Made by a program: the position numbers and the translations under genes. The notes below the pieces were generated by a model. The model did no database searches. It was not told the origin of the DNA and worked only from the letters and a program-made list of their open reading frames with translations. A DNA stretch of 64,000 bases from Cercophora sp. LCS_1 (taxonomy: Eukaryota > Ascomycota > Sordariomycetes > Sordariales > Lasiosphaeriaceae), in contig JAPZLL010000009.1 of assembly GCA_036250225.1 (NCBI GenBank), positions 62,001 through 126,000 on the forward strand, in the 5' to 3' direction. Below are positions 20,996 to 32,708 of the stretch, one piece after another (the stretch's first letter is position 1; each line of letters opens with the position of its first letter).

Positions 20996-22064
20996 GATTG
21001 GCGGGGAAGGATGACGTTTGGCTGTCTGGTTGAGGTTGAGAGGGGATAAAAATGAACTGTCGTTTTTGATGGAAGGAGGGTGGTTTTATACCGTTGTCGG
21101 ATGTCGTGGTGGTCTGGGTGGGTCGTGAGTCTGATCCGCGCGATCCTTCGGGCTGACCCGATTCGTGGTCCATGCAAGGTCCTTTTGGCGAGAGAGGGTT
21201 AGATCCAAGGGTGAGACAAGCCATGTGCGACGTGGTTGGTAATGCACTTTCCGAGATAGCCGTGCCCACTTTGAAGAACCTGCGGTTCGGCGAATGCTGA
21301 GGGTATTTCAGGTTCGGCAAATGCATGCGAAGAGACAGCAATGGCAGTTGATAGGACTCGTCGTCTCAGTGCATGTACCTAGTATTCAAAGTAGCTCAAG
21401 AGAGGACGCAAGACCTCAGGCTGTTTGAAATGCTGCGCGTTTTCCCAAAGGTCTTCAACGCCGTCGCATGTGAACTCAACCATCGCATTCCCTTTCCCAT
21501 TCCGTTGAGGAGAGTAGACGGGACTCCAGCTTGCTGGAAAAGAGCCTGAGATGGCTTGTATTCTATATGGTAGAACTGCGTTTTGGAGAATCCGATGATA
21601 CAAGACGTGGCATCAAACTTAGGCCTTCGTCGAGAATTGTGCGAGACATCGGGGTGAAAGGCGTATGATTTAGGAGACACATAGCAAAGCAGATTATCGT
21701 GAGAGACTGTGCAATCGAGGTCGAAATATTGGGCTGTGCCCCTCTGCTACATGAAGACGTGTGCATTGCCACAATTGACGCACCTTGCACTCCCTGTGTT
21801 GTAAAAGACATTGCTTGTTGCTCGCAGATAGCCCTCCACTTACGTGATCAATTCTTGAAGTCGTTGCTATAAAACATCGACCCAAGCTATAAAACGTTCC
21901 TAAAACAGACGAGTATAAACAATTTACATCGAGGATATTATAATGGATTTTATTTTAGCGTGGGGTAGATTGGAATACATTGGAGATAAACCTGAAATGT
22001 GGTCCGGTATATGGGTAGTTAGAATATCGTCCATTGCCCAACCCAAAGTAAAGTTTGTCCCTAA
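20996..22064. other. Intergenic sequence
   Basis: No gene supported. The right part (21900-22060) is AT-rich and includes frame pieces such as QPKVKFVP that resemble an RVxF PP1-docking motif in a different frame from the CBM21 segment downstream; this could be decayed upstream coding sequence of that gene. Confidence 0.35.
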
Positions 22065-24518
22065 CCGTATTGTAACGAGCGCTTCGACGACGACCTTGAG
22101 TTTCCCCCCGCACCTGAGAGCGGCTCTCGACAAAAGGGCGCGGAGTGGGAGATCTACTTGCCTAACTTTCCCCCGGACACTCCAATGAGGCTGGCGCAAC
22201 CCGTTCGTGTGGACAAGATCTGGTTGGGAGGCTCCGACTCTCGGATGTTGCGAGGGACAATTGCAGTCGCTAACATTGCCTTCGAAAAGCACGTTGCTGT
22301 GCGATTCACGTTCGACTACTGGATAACGACCTGCCAAATACGGGCCGAATACAGCAGCGATGTCACGGCGAAGCGGGCTGATGGTTACGACCGATTCGAA
22401 TTCACCATATGGCTGTGGGATTACGAGTCGGTGCCGCTCTTCCTTTGCGCACGCTACTGTGTGAACGGCATCAAGCTCTGGGATAATAATTTAGGCTCAA
22501 GTTACCGAGTGGATTTCCGCAAGAAGACTGCGCTGCGAATGACAAAGGCTCTGCCGCGAGCGGCGAAAGGTGCGGTGGTTCGTTCTCGACCAAGCCCTGG
22601 ACCCAAGTACGTGTACCGGCCGTTGGTTCCGGCAAGGTCTATCCGCCTTCTGAAGCTTCTGCCAGCCGCGGCCAAAGAAAGCCTTGAGTGTTAGCTAATC
22701 GACGCTTCGCTTGACACGCGGCCCAAGTACGACGCGCTGTCGTACGAGTGGGGACGGTCCTGTGGCGGTCCATACATCTGGATCACATGCGAAAGTAAGT
22801 GCATACCAATCACGCAAAACCTCGAAGCGGCGCTCCTGGTGTTGCGGAGCGAGACCCGGGCTCGAACGCTCTGGGTCGACGGGATATGCATCGACCAGCA
22901 GGACGTCACAGAGAAGAATCGACAAGTCCCCCTCATGAAGGAAATCTTTGAGCTGGCAAACCAGGTCATTGTGTGGCTCGGCCCTAAGGGTCCCGATAGC
23001 GAAGAAACCTTTCGCACCATCACAATCAGCGGGCAGGACTACCTTGACCAGTTCCGGTCACGGTTCGGGGACGGAAAGGCAGGCTTCGGCGACGCGATCA
23101 TAGACTTCCTGTCTCACATGTATCAGCACACGACGGAAGACGGTAAGCAGAGCGCCGCCGCTATTTCGTTCTCTCTAACCCGCACAGTGTTGGTAGGACC
23201 GGGCATGGGGGCCAAGCTCAGCTCGACGCTCCATCAGCTCTTCAACTCGCAATATTTCCATCGGACATGGACGATTCAAGAACTGGCATTCTCCTCAAGA
23301 GCGGTGGTTCTGTGGGCGAACCGCGCGCTGCCGTGGCCAACGTTCTGGGGCGCTGGGCAGGCCTACTTCGAAAAGGCATCGCCCGCAGCACTCTCAACCG
23401 CCCATGGATTCTACATTCACGGAATGGCACATGGTCTGATTCACTGGCGAACATTACTGGACATGAGCCCGTTCGGAGGCGTGTCCCAAATCGAGTTCCT
23501 CGCGATGGCGCGAGCGCAGAAGGCGACCGACGCGCGCGACAAGGTCTTCGCGCTGCAGGACATCCTTAAACTGCTTGGGCCGATCAGCCTCCCGGACTCG
23601 GACTACACCAAGTCGACCGAAGACGGTTACACGGCTGTGGCTAAGGCGCTGGTCACAGATACTCAGTTCAATGTCTGGGGAGTTCTCCATCACGCGATCA
23701 GCCGGGGGCGGCTTGGAGACCTCCCCAGCTGGGTGCCGGACTGGAGCGACGATAGCGTTATCGCGTGGCCAAACATAGCGTTGTGCAGCTCTACGCGCTT
23801 TCCACCGACCACTGGAAAATTCATGACAGAAAGCCCCAATCTCCTTGTCCGCGGGAAAGCATTGAGCGTGGTGGAGAAGACAACGTTGAGCTTTCTGCTT
23901 AAAGGTCCATTACCACCCACTCAGAACGACAAGGAGGCCGTGGGATGGGCTGGAGTCGTCAAGGCCGCATCAAAGAGCAGCGGCATCGATTACGAAGACT
24001 ACTGTAAAGCAATACACAGAGAACTAGCAGGGCGGTATCAAGAATTGCTCAAAGCGAACCCCAACATAGTTCCGACGATTGAGCCATCAACCGACTACGA
24101 CAGCTGGTACCAGAGAATGGAAACATCAATGTCTACACTCTTCACGGTCATGGGAATCGAAGAAGACGACTGGAACTTTGCGGCGGAGCCAGGATTGCCA
24201 GACTCCCAGCAGCGGTGGTGGCGAGTTCTGGGCGCGAGTCTGGCGTACGCATGCGATATCCTAGAGTTTGGACAGGACAGCCAGTTCCTGTCGGAAGTGT
24301 CGCCCTTCGCGCTTCGAAACGGATCGCTGGGCCTCAACGTTGGCGGAGCAGTGGTCGGAGACGTTATCGCGTTGCTGCCGGGGCTGGATGCGCCCGCGAT
24401 TCTCCGCCCAGTCAACTCATCATTCCAGCTCGTGGGCTTAGCGTATGTGTTTGGTGCGATGAATGCTAGTGTTTGGGACGGAGGCGGGCTGGAACTAGAG
24501 GACATTGTCATCATCTAA
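22065..24518 (+). pseudogene. CBM21-HET chimeric reading frame with one TAG
   Basis: From 22065 one frame runs to 24518 with a single interruption, TAG at 22692-22694. The first part (about 22131-22530) reads as the glycogen-binding CBM21 domain of fungal protein phosphatase-1 regulatory subunits (Gac1/PPP1R3 type): EWEIYLPNFPPDTP, VRFTFDYW, DRFEFTIWL and VNGIKLWDNNLGSSY. It continues through KYVYRPLVPARSIRLLKLLP into a HET core: YDALSYEWG, LEAALLVLRS, TLWVDGICIDQQD, then VIVWLGPKG and LPSWVPDWSDDS. The TAG lies between LEC and LIDASLD, a position where a sense codon is expected. No ATG lies upstream of the CBM21 segment in frame, so the 5' end is missing or spliced. Either a pseudogene of a fusion, or a HET gene whose 5' part was taken from a PP1-regulator gene. 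Confidence 0.7.
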
Positions 24519-25854
24519 TGTGAGCAGAGCACACGGGTCACCATGAAGTAAGAGGAGAGACGCGTTTTTCAGGGACTGGACGCCCGGCACCGCCTCATCC
24601 AAATAGCTAATACTAATATGTGTTCAGTTTTCATTGGGCGGTAAGAACTCAGAGAAAGCTCGAGTTAGGCGATGGGCCTTCTGCTCGGTGGAAAGGTCAG
24701 CTTTGCTTCAAAGTGCGAGACGGCTTGCGCCAGCCGAGTCGCGCGGCATCCCAAGTTGCTAGCGCGCGAGACATAGTGATACCACTCTAGAAGAGCCTAG
24801 AATACCCGGCAAGACGCGTCTCCATCGATTTTTAGATTCGCGTTGAATACCTATGGAAAAAAAGAACCCCCCGAATGAGAGGGTGGGTTATCTGGTGTTG
24901 AAAAACGTGTTCAAGGGGCCTGATGCCGAAGTTGTTCGCCAGCTGAGGACCGTCCGCAAACTCATCACAAAGCGTCAGGAACAAATGATGTGGCACACCT
25001 CATCAGTGCTCATGACGTTGATACAATATGCAGTGCTGCACATACTTTGCTCACTGAACAGATATTGGAGTCGACGCTCAAGGCGAGGTTCCGCTTGCTG
25101 GAGGTCTTGGATGTATCACTGGCCCAGAGCGCAGGACGGGAACAGCTTAAATTGATAATAAATGTGATCAACGCTGTTTCTACCTTTATTATATCCAATC
25201 CCAGATACTGGCTTTGAGTCGAGTTGCCTGCCCGGATTGACTGTTTGCGACCCAGCTATTCACACCGCCGCATGCCGGTATTAGCCCCAGCCCTCGCCTT
25301 TGTCGCATGCGCATTATTGCACGTATATAGGGTAATATTTTAAGCCCTAATGATATACATCCGACCACCATTTGTATCCAACATGCAACAACTCAACTGG
25401 GGGGGGGGGGGGAGTTCGCAAACATCCATCAGTTAATATGAACATTAACCATGCCAGCCCAGCTGACGCATTTTTTGCCCAGCTTTCCCGCACCAAAAAG
25501 ACAATGAGAACAGCGGCTCGATCATCACCTGGCGGTTGGGACAATGGTCGGATTATCTATCATCAGGCTTGGCTGTTTCGTCGCCTGGTATTTCACCCAG
25601 CCGTTGGACAACCCAGTTGGTGCATGTCAGCAATCTTGATTGTGGCTGTTCCTCTCATTCTCCTCGCTTCGTCTTAGCTTTGCCAAAGGGGGGATCCGTC
25701 AGAGTTGCCGGGATAGTTGCCGTCATTGGCTAGGACTTCTCCACCTCTGCCATCGCTTCGTCGACTGCGTACCATCCAGTGACATATTCTGCTTCGATTC
25801 CCCTCTTCCCCGCATTTCTATCCGAGATACGCTATAGGCTGTCGTAGCTGTCCT
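24519..25854. other. Intergenic sequence
   Basis: No gene recognised. Short frames at 24853-25217 overlap each other and lack motifs. A G14 run lies at 25399-25412. The last part is the 3' flank of the convergent TXNDC17-like gene. Confidence 0.4.
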
Positions 25855-26334
25855 TCACGCAACTTCAGTAAAGACCGCAAGCTTTTCTTCGACCGCCGCA
25901 TCCGTTTCGACCAGCTGTTCCTGCAAGATCTCCTCGCCGTTCTCGGCGCGCGTGTACTTGACCAGCGTTGGCACAGCCTTGATGCCCCAAGTAGATCGCC
26001 ATAGTTTACTAGTCAAAGGATCCTTCCATCTGCAGATACGGAGTTAGCGGCGACTCGACTCTCAACTATCGTGAGGCCCGAAGGGAAACGGGCAAACATA
26101 CGCGGCTCGTGAACCAACGCTCACGGCCGAGACAGACAGATTTGGATGCTGCGCAAAGTACTTCTCGACAACAGGCAACGCCGCGCGGACATCGGGGCAC
26201 CACGGCTGTCCCGTTGCGGCGTCGTTGTCGACGATGAAAAAGATATATGTCGAGTCGCCCGACTTAGGCAGACGATCTTTGAGGCCATCAGGGGACGAGG
26301 GAAGGGAAGACGCGTCAGCTCGAGTGAGTGCCAT
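25855..26334 (-). CDS. Thioredoxin-like protein, TXNDC17/DUF953 type
   Basis: Exon 1 is 26102-26334 and exon 2 is 25855-26029; a 72-nt intron (GTATGT...TGCAG) joins in phase 2, giving 135 residues. The fold is that of TXNDC17 (TRP14): FFIVDNDAATGQPWCPDVRAALPVV, then WKDP, then WGIKAVPTLVKY. The motif WCPDV keeps one Cys where animal TRP14 has WCPDC. Human TRP14 is a cytosolic disulfide reductase; with a single Cys a different or weaker redox role is possible, and this form seems common in fungi. No signal peptide, so cytosolic. The longer open frame past the donor is intron read-through. Confidence 0.85.
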
Positions 26335-28024
26335 TTTTGTTCTTGTTTGGTGCTGTTGAGGGGAAGAAGAAGAGCAAAGGAATGAGAAGGAGGCTGGGAC
26401 TGCCAGCTGGCTAAATAATAGTCCACCGAGTAGTGAATTAATAAGCGGCAGAGGTGGGGCTACCTAACCCCACATGTGCGACAAATTCTGCACCTGCAAG
26501 GTGCCATACCTGGGCGGGGTATAGTGCATTGTTGACGGCATTCAGGGGCGTATGTCGCAACGTCAAACGGCCTCGCTCTCCTACATCCCCCTATTCCAGC
26601 TGCTTCGCCAAATATCTCCAGACTCATGCTTTGCGCTGCAGCACTTGCATTAGACAGTAATTGATAATTTTGGTTCTTTAGAAGAGAAACACGAACCTAA
26701 ACGACCACACATTACTCGCCCCTTAGCTACAGCCAACCCTCGGCTCACCCCAATTTAGGATGACGAACGCAAAAGGAAATTCCATGTGCCCATATTCGTC
26801 GCAGAAAAGCAGATTCTTTCTCTCCGCTGCAGGACGTGCAGCATCGTCGGAGAACTCTACGGCTTGATCCCTTGCGAAATATTGGGGGAGCTGACATTTG
26901 TGGACTTGGCGAAATCAGCGAGTTGTAATTACGAGGTGACGAAGTGCTGGCTCGGGTTGATGGTGCATCTGGTCCACCACTAGGAATTCCGTCTGCTCGT
27001 CTCTTGTTCCCTAACATGGACCCGTGGCCAATGGAAGTAGCGCTGTCAGTCAAACGGGATACTCCATTTCGTTCAGCTTCAGCATTACGTCTTTCTTCTG
27101 CTAACTGAGAACCTTAATAATCACAACGAAACGATGGAGGTTTGGGGCAACGTGACCTCACCGCAGCCGTGCCACCCAAGCCAGAACTCTTCTCCACCTT
27201 CTACGACATTAACGATGTCTGCACTATCATCATCACCATGACCACTAACGACTGGAAGAAATTCCCAAAATCGAAGCCCAAAGGCCGCTTCGATTTCGTC
27301 GGTCCGCGCTACCATTGGTTTCAAACCACATCCGCCACAATCAACGGCACTAAGATGCCGAAAGACGTCGCGACATGCACTATCGTTGGCACCATTAAAA
27401 ATTCGCCTCGAGAAACTCCTCGGCTTAAACATCATCATCCTAAATAAGTCCCCAAAAGAATGCTGCAACGTTTTTCCCAACTCTTTTTCTTGGGCCCGTA
27501 GCTAAGGCTGGACTTAAACACGCCGTCGGGGATTTCATCGCATAGCCACGAGATCAATTGTAGAAGGGACTCTGGAGACTAACCGATTCCTTCGAATCTC
27601 GGTACCCTCCTAGGCAGTCCCGAGTCTGTGCATCAAGGCGGCTTAATGAAGCCTGGGAAAACGTTTGGTTTGTGCGACGAATTTGAGCAAACGAAATTTC
27701 CTCTTTTTTGTAAGAGGAAGCTTGAATATACCTAAGTTTAGGCGGATTACTGACGACGATTGAGGAAGGGAATGCAGGGAGTACCATGAACCAGACAAGC
27801 TAAATTGACCACCTTTGGTTGGCTCGCTTGGTTCATCCTGTCCTGGACACCTTTTATTTACATCCATACATGCACCCAACCTCCTCAAAAAGACAACCGG
27901 CCAATTCTTCCCCACGCCGATCCGTCATAATCCTTCACGCCATAGCGTACCCACTTCGCTTTACATGCCCAGCTCGCCCCCCCCCCGAAAATCCAACTCC
28001 ACGTTCCATCCCACAGTGGTCTTC
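26335..28024. other. Intergenic sequence with an unassigned frame
   Basis: Most of it shows nothing. At 27142-27447 a plus-strand frame has plausible protein content (WKKFPKSKPKGRFDFVGPRY, KDVATCTIVGTI) but a full-length frame also exists on the opposite strand, there is no clear ATG context and I do not recognise it. It could be a fragment. Confidence 0.3.
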
Positions 28025-28345
28025 TCAAAGTCCAAGCATCGATCGAATTGCACTGCTCGAGTTCTGGACATTTGCCTTGGCGTTGGAGACATAGGCCTTT
28101 GCGGAGGTGATATGGGATATGGCGGCGCTTGAGAGCTGACTACTGCTCGATGAAGTAGCCAATCTTGCAGCCTCATTCAAATCTTGTTCAGCCCGCACCA
28201 ACGAGACCTCGGCGGCGTTGACGGCATTAAGGACGGCGACCGGGACCTGTCGTTTGCCGAGAGCAGTAGGGGCTGTATTTTGGGCGACGGGTGCGGCGGT
28301 CGCCAGGGTGGAAAGGCATAGAACGAGGAGGGTGTTGGACTTCAT
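28025..28345 (-). CDS. Small secreted Ala/Ser-rich protein
   Basis: Single exon, 106 residues from ATG 28345. MKSNTLLVLCLSTLATAAP is a signal peptide; the pro-region ends GKR, a Kex2-type site, and the mature part is about 75 residues rich in Ala, Ser, Asn and Val with no Cys after the signal peptide. Heptad-like spacing (VLNAVNAAEVSLVRAEQDLN) suggests one or two helices. A minus-strand TATA-like GTATAAGG at 28457-28464 lies about 112 bp upstream. The frame is open further upstream, but those residues precede the signal peptide and look non-coding. Function unknown; a secreted effector-type or cell-wall protein is possible. Confidence 0.65.
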   Translation of the reverse strand: MKSNTLLVLCLSTLATAAPVAQNTAPTALGKRQVPVAVLNAVNAAEVSLVRAEQDLNEAARLATSSSSSQLSSAAISHITSAKAYVSNAKANVQNSSSAIRSMLGL

Positions 28346-29096
28346 GGTGATGAGCAGCGGGGGCTGTAATGATGTGCAATGCGTTGGTGATGGCTGCCGT
28401 TGAATGAATGGAGTTGAGAGCCTGAAGCAGCTGCAGAGACGATGGGTCAAGTCCTCCTTATACTAACGGGGACATTGGTTATTTAACTTTGCGTCCGCAG
28501 GAAATGCAACATCGACGAAACCGGGAATCTTTCCGCTCTCTAGCGGCCAAGCTGTGCTGAAGCAAGTGCAACATCGGAATCCACGCCCGAAATTGTAGAG
28601 GCTTTGCCACAAACGCCGCTGCCTGGTGAAAGCAAACCCACAGCGGGGGGGAAATAATGCCATCCGTTACAGGAACAAGCTTATGACTGGGGTCGGGGAG
28701 GTTGTGTCCAACATCGGGGCGGTCTTGACCCAAGGATCGGAAACTTGCATTGGCACTAGCAGGGATCGGAATTTGTATCACTAGGCTGGCAAGCTGGGTC
28801 CCTAATAAATCCGATCACGGTGCCAATTGCCGTGTTCCCGACGGGAAAAAGGCTGATAGGTGCGCTCCGCGGCAGTACCCAGGTCAGTTATAACGTGTAG
28901 GCTTGGCAGGAATCCCGGGACAGTCAGGGGAAACCTGGCCCGATGCGAAAAGCGATAGTTTCCTCTAGGCGAAGCAACGAGTGAACAGCCCAAGACCACT
29001 GCTCATGGCGTATATCGTCGAGGTTTTCCTCAACCCCCAAGCATCATTCGTCAGAACACCGGAATTCCCACTTCCTTCTTTTCCCTGCGCGGAAAC
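28346..29096. other. Intergenic sequence
   Basis: It holds the promoter of the minus-strand secreted protein and, at its right end, the leader of the peptide gene at 29097. Nothing else recognised. Confidence 0.45.
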
Positions 29097-29346
29097 ATGC
29101 GCCTCGCCTGGTTCCTCGCCGCCACGGCCTTCGCTCTTGGTCTCGCAAGCCCAACCGAGCTAAAGGAGTCCCGCCCCTTTGACATGTTGGAGAAGCGTGC
29201 ATGCCCTTGTGCTTGTGTAAGTTCCCTTGAATGACTCGCTTCATCACGTAGTAGAGTAGTTAACATGAAATCAGCCTGCCACCTGCAAAGTCGACACGCT
29301 TGCATGCAATGAGTGCCGCGGCTGTTGCGCCTGGGGAGGAATCTGA
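29097..29346 (+). CDS. Kex2-type secreted 8-Cys micro-peptide
   Basis: Exons 29097-29216 and 29275-29346 give 63 residues. The 58-nt intron begins GTAAGT, has a TTAAC branch-like site and ends TCAG; exons join in phase 0, and in-frame stops in the intron hide the gene from simple reading. MRLAWFLAATAFALGLAS is a signal peptide. A pro-region follows (PTELKESRPFDMLEKR) ending in Lys-Arg, a Kex2 site. The mature peptide is about 29 residues with eight Cys in the order CxCxC, x3 C, x6 C, x2 C, x2 CC, and ends AWGGI. The dense CxC, CxxC and CC pairs recall metal-binding peptides or compact disulfide knots. No family recognised. Confidence 0.7.
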
Positions 29347-30694
29347 ACTGAGGGACCTTGAACTGGAAACCGAGGACGTGATGGGAGAAAGATATTAATC
29401 TTCAGTTGAAATTGGAATTGAACAGTCTTGCCCCTATGAATCAGCGCAAACAACCTGGTGAACGGATGGTGACGACCGCAAACTTGATACTGGAATGATC
29501 CGAATCAGGTACCCGATATTATTGTCTCGCTCACCGCTCGCAAGCCATGGTCGCACTTTTGTCTGTTTTGCCTCCGTCACCGTTCCTTTCCTTCAGGCCT
29601 CAAATCCCACCGCACTGGGGGTGTGTGTATGACTCGCGAAATGTGTTACCAAAGCCCCTGTTATTGAAGTAAAGAAAGCCATGCCTCGCCAAAAGGTCGA
29701 AACAAACTAAAATGATCCAATTACGCCAATTTCAAACCTATAGTGTTACTATGCTATAATACAGAAGGATGTAGTATAAATGGAGTCGTTGATGACAATG
29801 GCAATGTTGCCTGTCCATGGTATTGCCTGGTCAACAACTTATTTTCTATGATGAGAGTAGAATTGCTGCGACTCGGAAAACAGCTTCTGTCGGGATGGGT
29901 TATTAAGGTAACCTATCCCCACAGCCGTCTCGTACACTTGACAGCCCCACAACGAGCCTGAACGTGAACTAAGCTTACAGACTTTAAGTGATCCAGGTTT
30001 TACCTTTAGCATCTCTACTAATTCTTATCACTAAGCACATTACTATTTAGTAGTACCACGTATATTTATTCAGCGTATTGCTAAATACATTGCAATGTCA
30101 ACACCATTGCATTATTCAATCTATTGCAAAGTATGTTATAGAGTTTACTATTATTGCTCTATTATCCACATTGATAAATGCCTTGTATTCCTTAAAGTAT
30201 ATTGCCGTATAGCCCCGTAATTCAATATACCTAAGGTAAATTGTTCCCAATTTTCAGATATACCTATCACTCACCTAAAGCCCCCTGAATTGGTTACCCC
30301 ATAGGTCTTGGGCTTGATGGTACCTTTGGACGACAACAGGCCGCCGCTCAAACTTGCCAGCGAGTTTCTCCTTGCATCCAAGAAGGGGATGACGAACATG
30401 CTAGCATTCCAGTCCCATCATAGGGACTACTATGCACTAGGTTATCACTAAAGAGGAGGCTATCGAGCCAATGGTCTCATAGTCGCCTGCGTCATCTTCC
30501 AGCACGTTCCGCCAAGTCTGCTGACAAGAAAGCCAGAGAGTCCGTACGTTAAATACCCCACTTTATTGGAGAACTTGGCGGCTTAGCTGTGCCGCACTAG
30601 GGAAATACGGTGGCAGAGGGGTACTCCAACTTTTTAGGTGCCAAGGACCTCAAAACCTCATCCCCGCCCTTGGGCAGTACCCCGCAGTCAATCA
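29347..30694. other. Intergenic sequence with AT-rich block
   Basis: From about 29690 to 30300 the DNA is clearly AT-rich, full of TA and short repeats such as attgcaatg/cattgca. No gene supported; this looks like old degraded repeat DNA. The last 150 bp are the leader of HET gene 3. Confidence 0.5.
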
Positions 30695-32708
30695 ATGGAG
30701 CGGCACGCCGAACGCAAAGCCCAAGAACTGGGCTATAAGCACACATACGAGCCTCATAGCTGCCAACACTGTAGCTGGATCGTGCTTGACCAAGCTGACG
30801 TCGGCGCCGAGGGAGATGGAGAGCACCTTTTCGCCGACCAGCTCTCAAGAGCCAGCAACGTCGTCTTGGCCGACACCCTCGCAGATGCACTGTGGGCGCG
30901 GGATGCAGGCTGCCCGCTTTTCGGATATCTCCTCGGCGAGCTGATAGACAACCCCGAGTTATCTCCTACTATATTAGATATTGACGGGTCCGAGGCAGTC
31001 TACGGCTCGCTCACGGCGAGAGGGCTTAAGCTCAGCCACAAGCTATCCAGTGGCATGCCTTTGGCGAACAGCCTGAAAGTTTCCATCCAGTCAGGTAACT
31101 GCGCATCCCATCCATATCCGCCCATGACTGCCATACTTGCACTGGCTTTAACAACTGACGTCACGGAACTCTACAGACGATCCGTCCGCTTCGCTCGATT
31201 GCGATCCTGCCTCCCCAGAGGCTTTTGGGCTGTCTCGGAAGTGGATTTCAACATGCGCTTCATCCCATCCACTGTGCCGCCCGCTACCATCCCAATTTAT
31301 GCCCACGCGTGTGCTTGACGTAACCGAACCGGTTGTGAGACTCCGAGAGTCTCACAACGTTGGCAAGATTGGATGGTGCGCGCTAAGCTACGTATGGGGC
31401 GGCGACCAGCCGGTCAAGACTACTAGAGCGTCGCTGCAGGAACACCGCCACGGCATTGCACTCGACCGCCTTCCCCAGGCCCTCCGGGATGCTGTGCGGG
31501 TCTGCAGAGCGCTGGGCATTCCGTGCCTGTGGATCGACGCTCTCTGCATTGTGCAAGATGACCCAGCTGATGTGCGAAACGAACTTGCTCGGATGCCCGA
31601 AATTTACCAATACGCCACCATCACCATCAGCGCCGCATCTTCGACAAAAGCCGACGATGGGTTCCTTTTCCAGCGTGGGCACTGGTATCGGGAATGCCCG
31701 CCAGTCCGCGTGCAGGCGGTGACAGAGTCGGGAGAGCGTGTTACGGCGTTTGCCTACGAGAACAGGCTCTGGGAGAGCGAACCTATCGGCTGGCGTGCGT
31801 GGACATACCAGGAACATGCCCTATCACCCCGCGTCCTGAGTTATCGAAGCACCTTGTTGCAGTGGAGTTGCAGAACGTGTGTTGACTCCTACGGCCTCGT
31901 CGAGCCGACTACTCTCTTGCGAAACTCCAGGGACGTCCCCGAGCCTCCTTACTTGCTGTCGGCCACACCGTGGTCCGACACTGTTCAGAGCTATTCTCTG
32001 CGGCGACTGACATTCGGGTCTGATAAGCTACGAGCACTGTCAGCTATCGCCCGGGTCTACCACCAGGAGACCGGGAAAAGGTACTTGGCGGGCCTGTGGG
32101 AAGAGGAGCTTCCGCTAGGCCTCTGTTGGTTTCCCGCCATGCACAGCGGCAGTCGTCCCATTCCGCGACCGGCCGAGTACAGAGCCCCTTCTTGGTCGTG
32201 GGCATCAATTGACTCGCCAGTCATGTATCTGGTGCCGCATCCCAGCGATCAGAATCACCTTAGAGCCACGAGGTGTAAGGTCCTGAGTGCTATGATCACG
32301 CCGAGCTACGCTGGCGGTGAGTACGATTCCATCATTTCGGGGTCTCTTACGGTAAGAGGGGCTATGAAGACGTTAAGCTTGTCTGTTCACTTGGACTGGT
32401 GCGCAGACGGCGCGGAAACTCAAGTGGGAGGACATACCGTGGTAGTAACACTGGACGCCGAAGATAGGATCGAACCCGGGAGGGTTTTGTCGCTCCTTCT
32501 ACTGGCGAAATTCGTTGAGGACGAAAACCAAGATGAGGGCGTATCGCCGGCCTATGTAGGTCTGCTCCTCGAAGAAGCAGGGCAGCGGGATACCTTTCGC
32601 CGTCTAGGTTCTTTTCAATGCTGCAATGGAGGTGAATTTGATGAGGGCCATAACCAGTGTACGGCGGTATTTCAAGACTTTGAAGACAGGACGGTCACTC
32701 TGATTTGA
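30695..32708 (+). CDS. HET domain protein 3 (intact)
   Basis: Exons 30695-31094 and 31177-32708 give 643 residues. The 82-nt intron begins GTAACT, has a CTGAC branch and ends CTACAG. Splicing restores the typical HET linker KWISTCASSHPLC...LPSQFMPTRVLDV, which supports the model. The N-terminus has the usual Cys-rich start (HSCQHCSWIVLD) and the ALWARDAGCPLFGYLL helix. The core follows with WCALSYVWGG, LRDAVRVCRALGIPCLWIDALCIVQD, GWRAWTYQEHALSPRVL and APSWSWASID. ATG 30695 is the first in frame. Cytoplasmic incompatibility-type protein; no lesion seen. Confidence 0.87.

Noticed and set aside
20996..21341. Long N-terminal extension of ERG28
   Set aside because: The conserved Erg28 start is a separate short exon at 20948-20995; the long frame reads through the intron in another phase.
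24853..25217. Small genes between the CBM21-HET locus and the TXNDC17-like gene
   Set aside because: Overlapping frames, no recognisable motif, no splice partner.
25399..25412. G14 run as a functional G-quadruplex (also G12 at 17705-17716)
   Set aside because: Single homopolymer runs without spaced G tracts are common slip products; no gene-related position supports a role.
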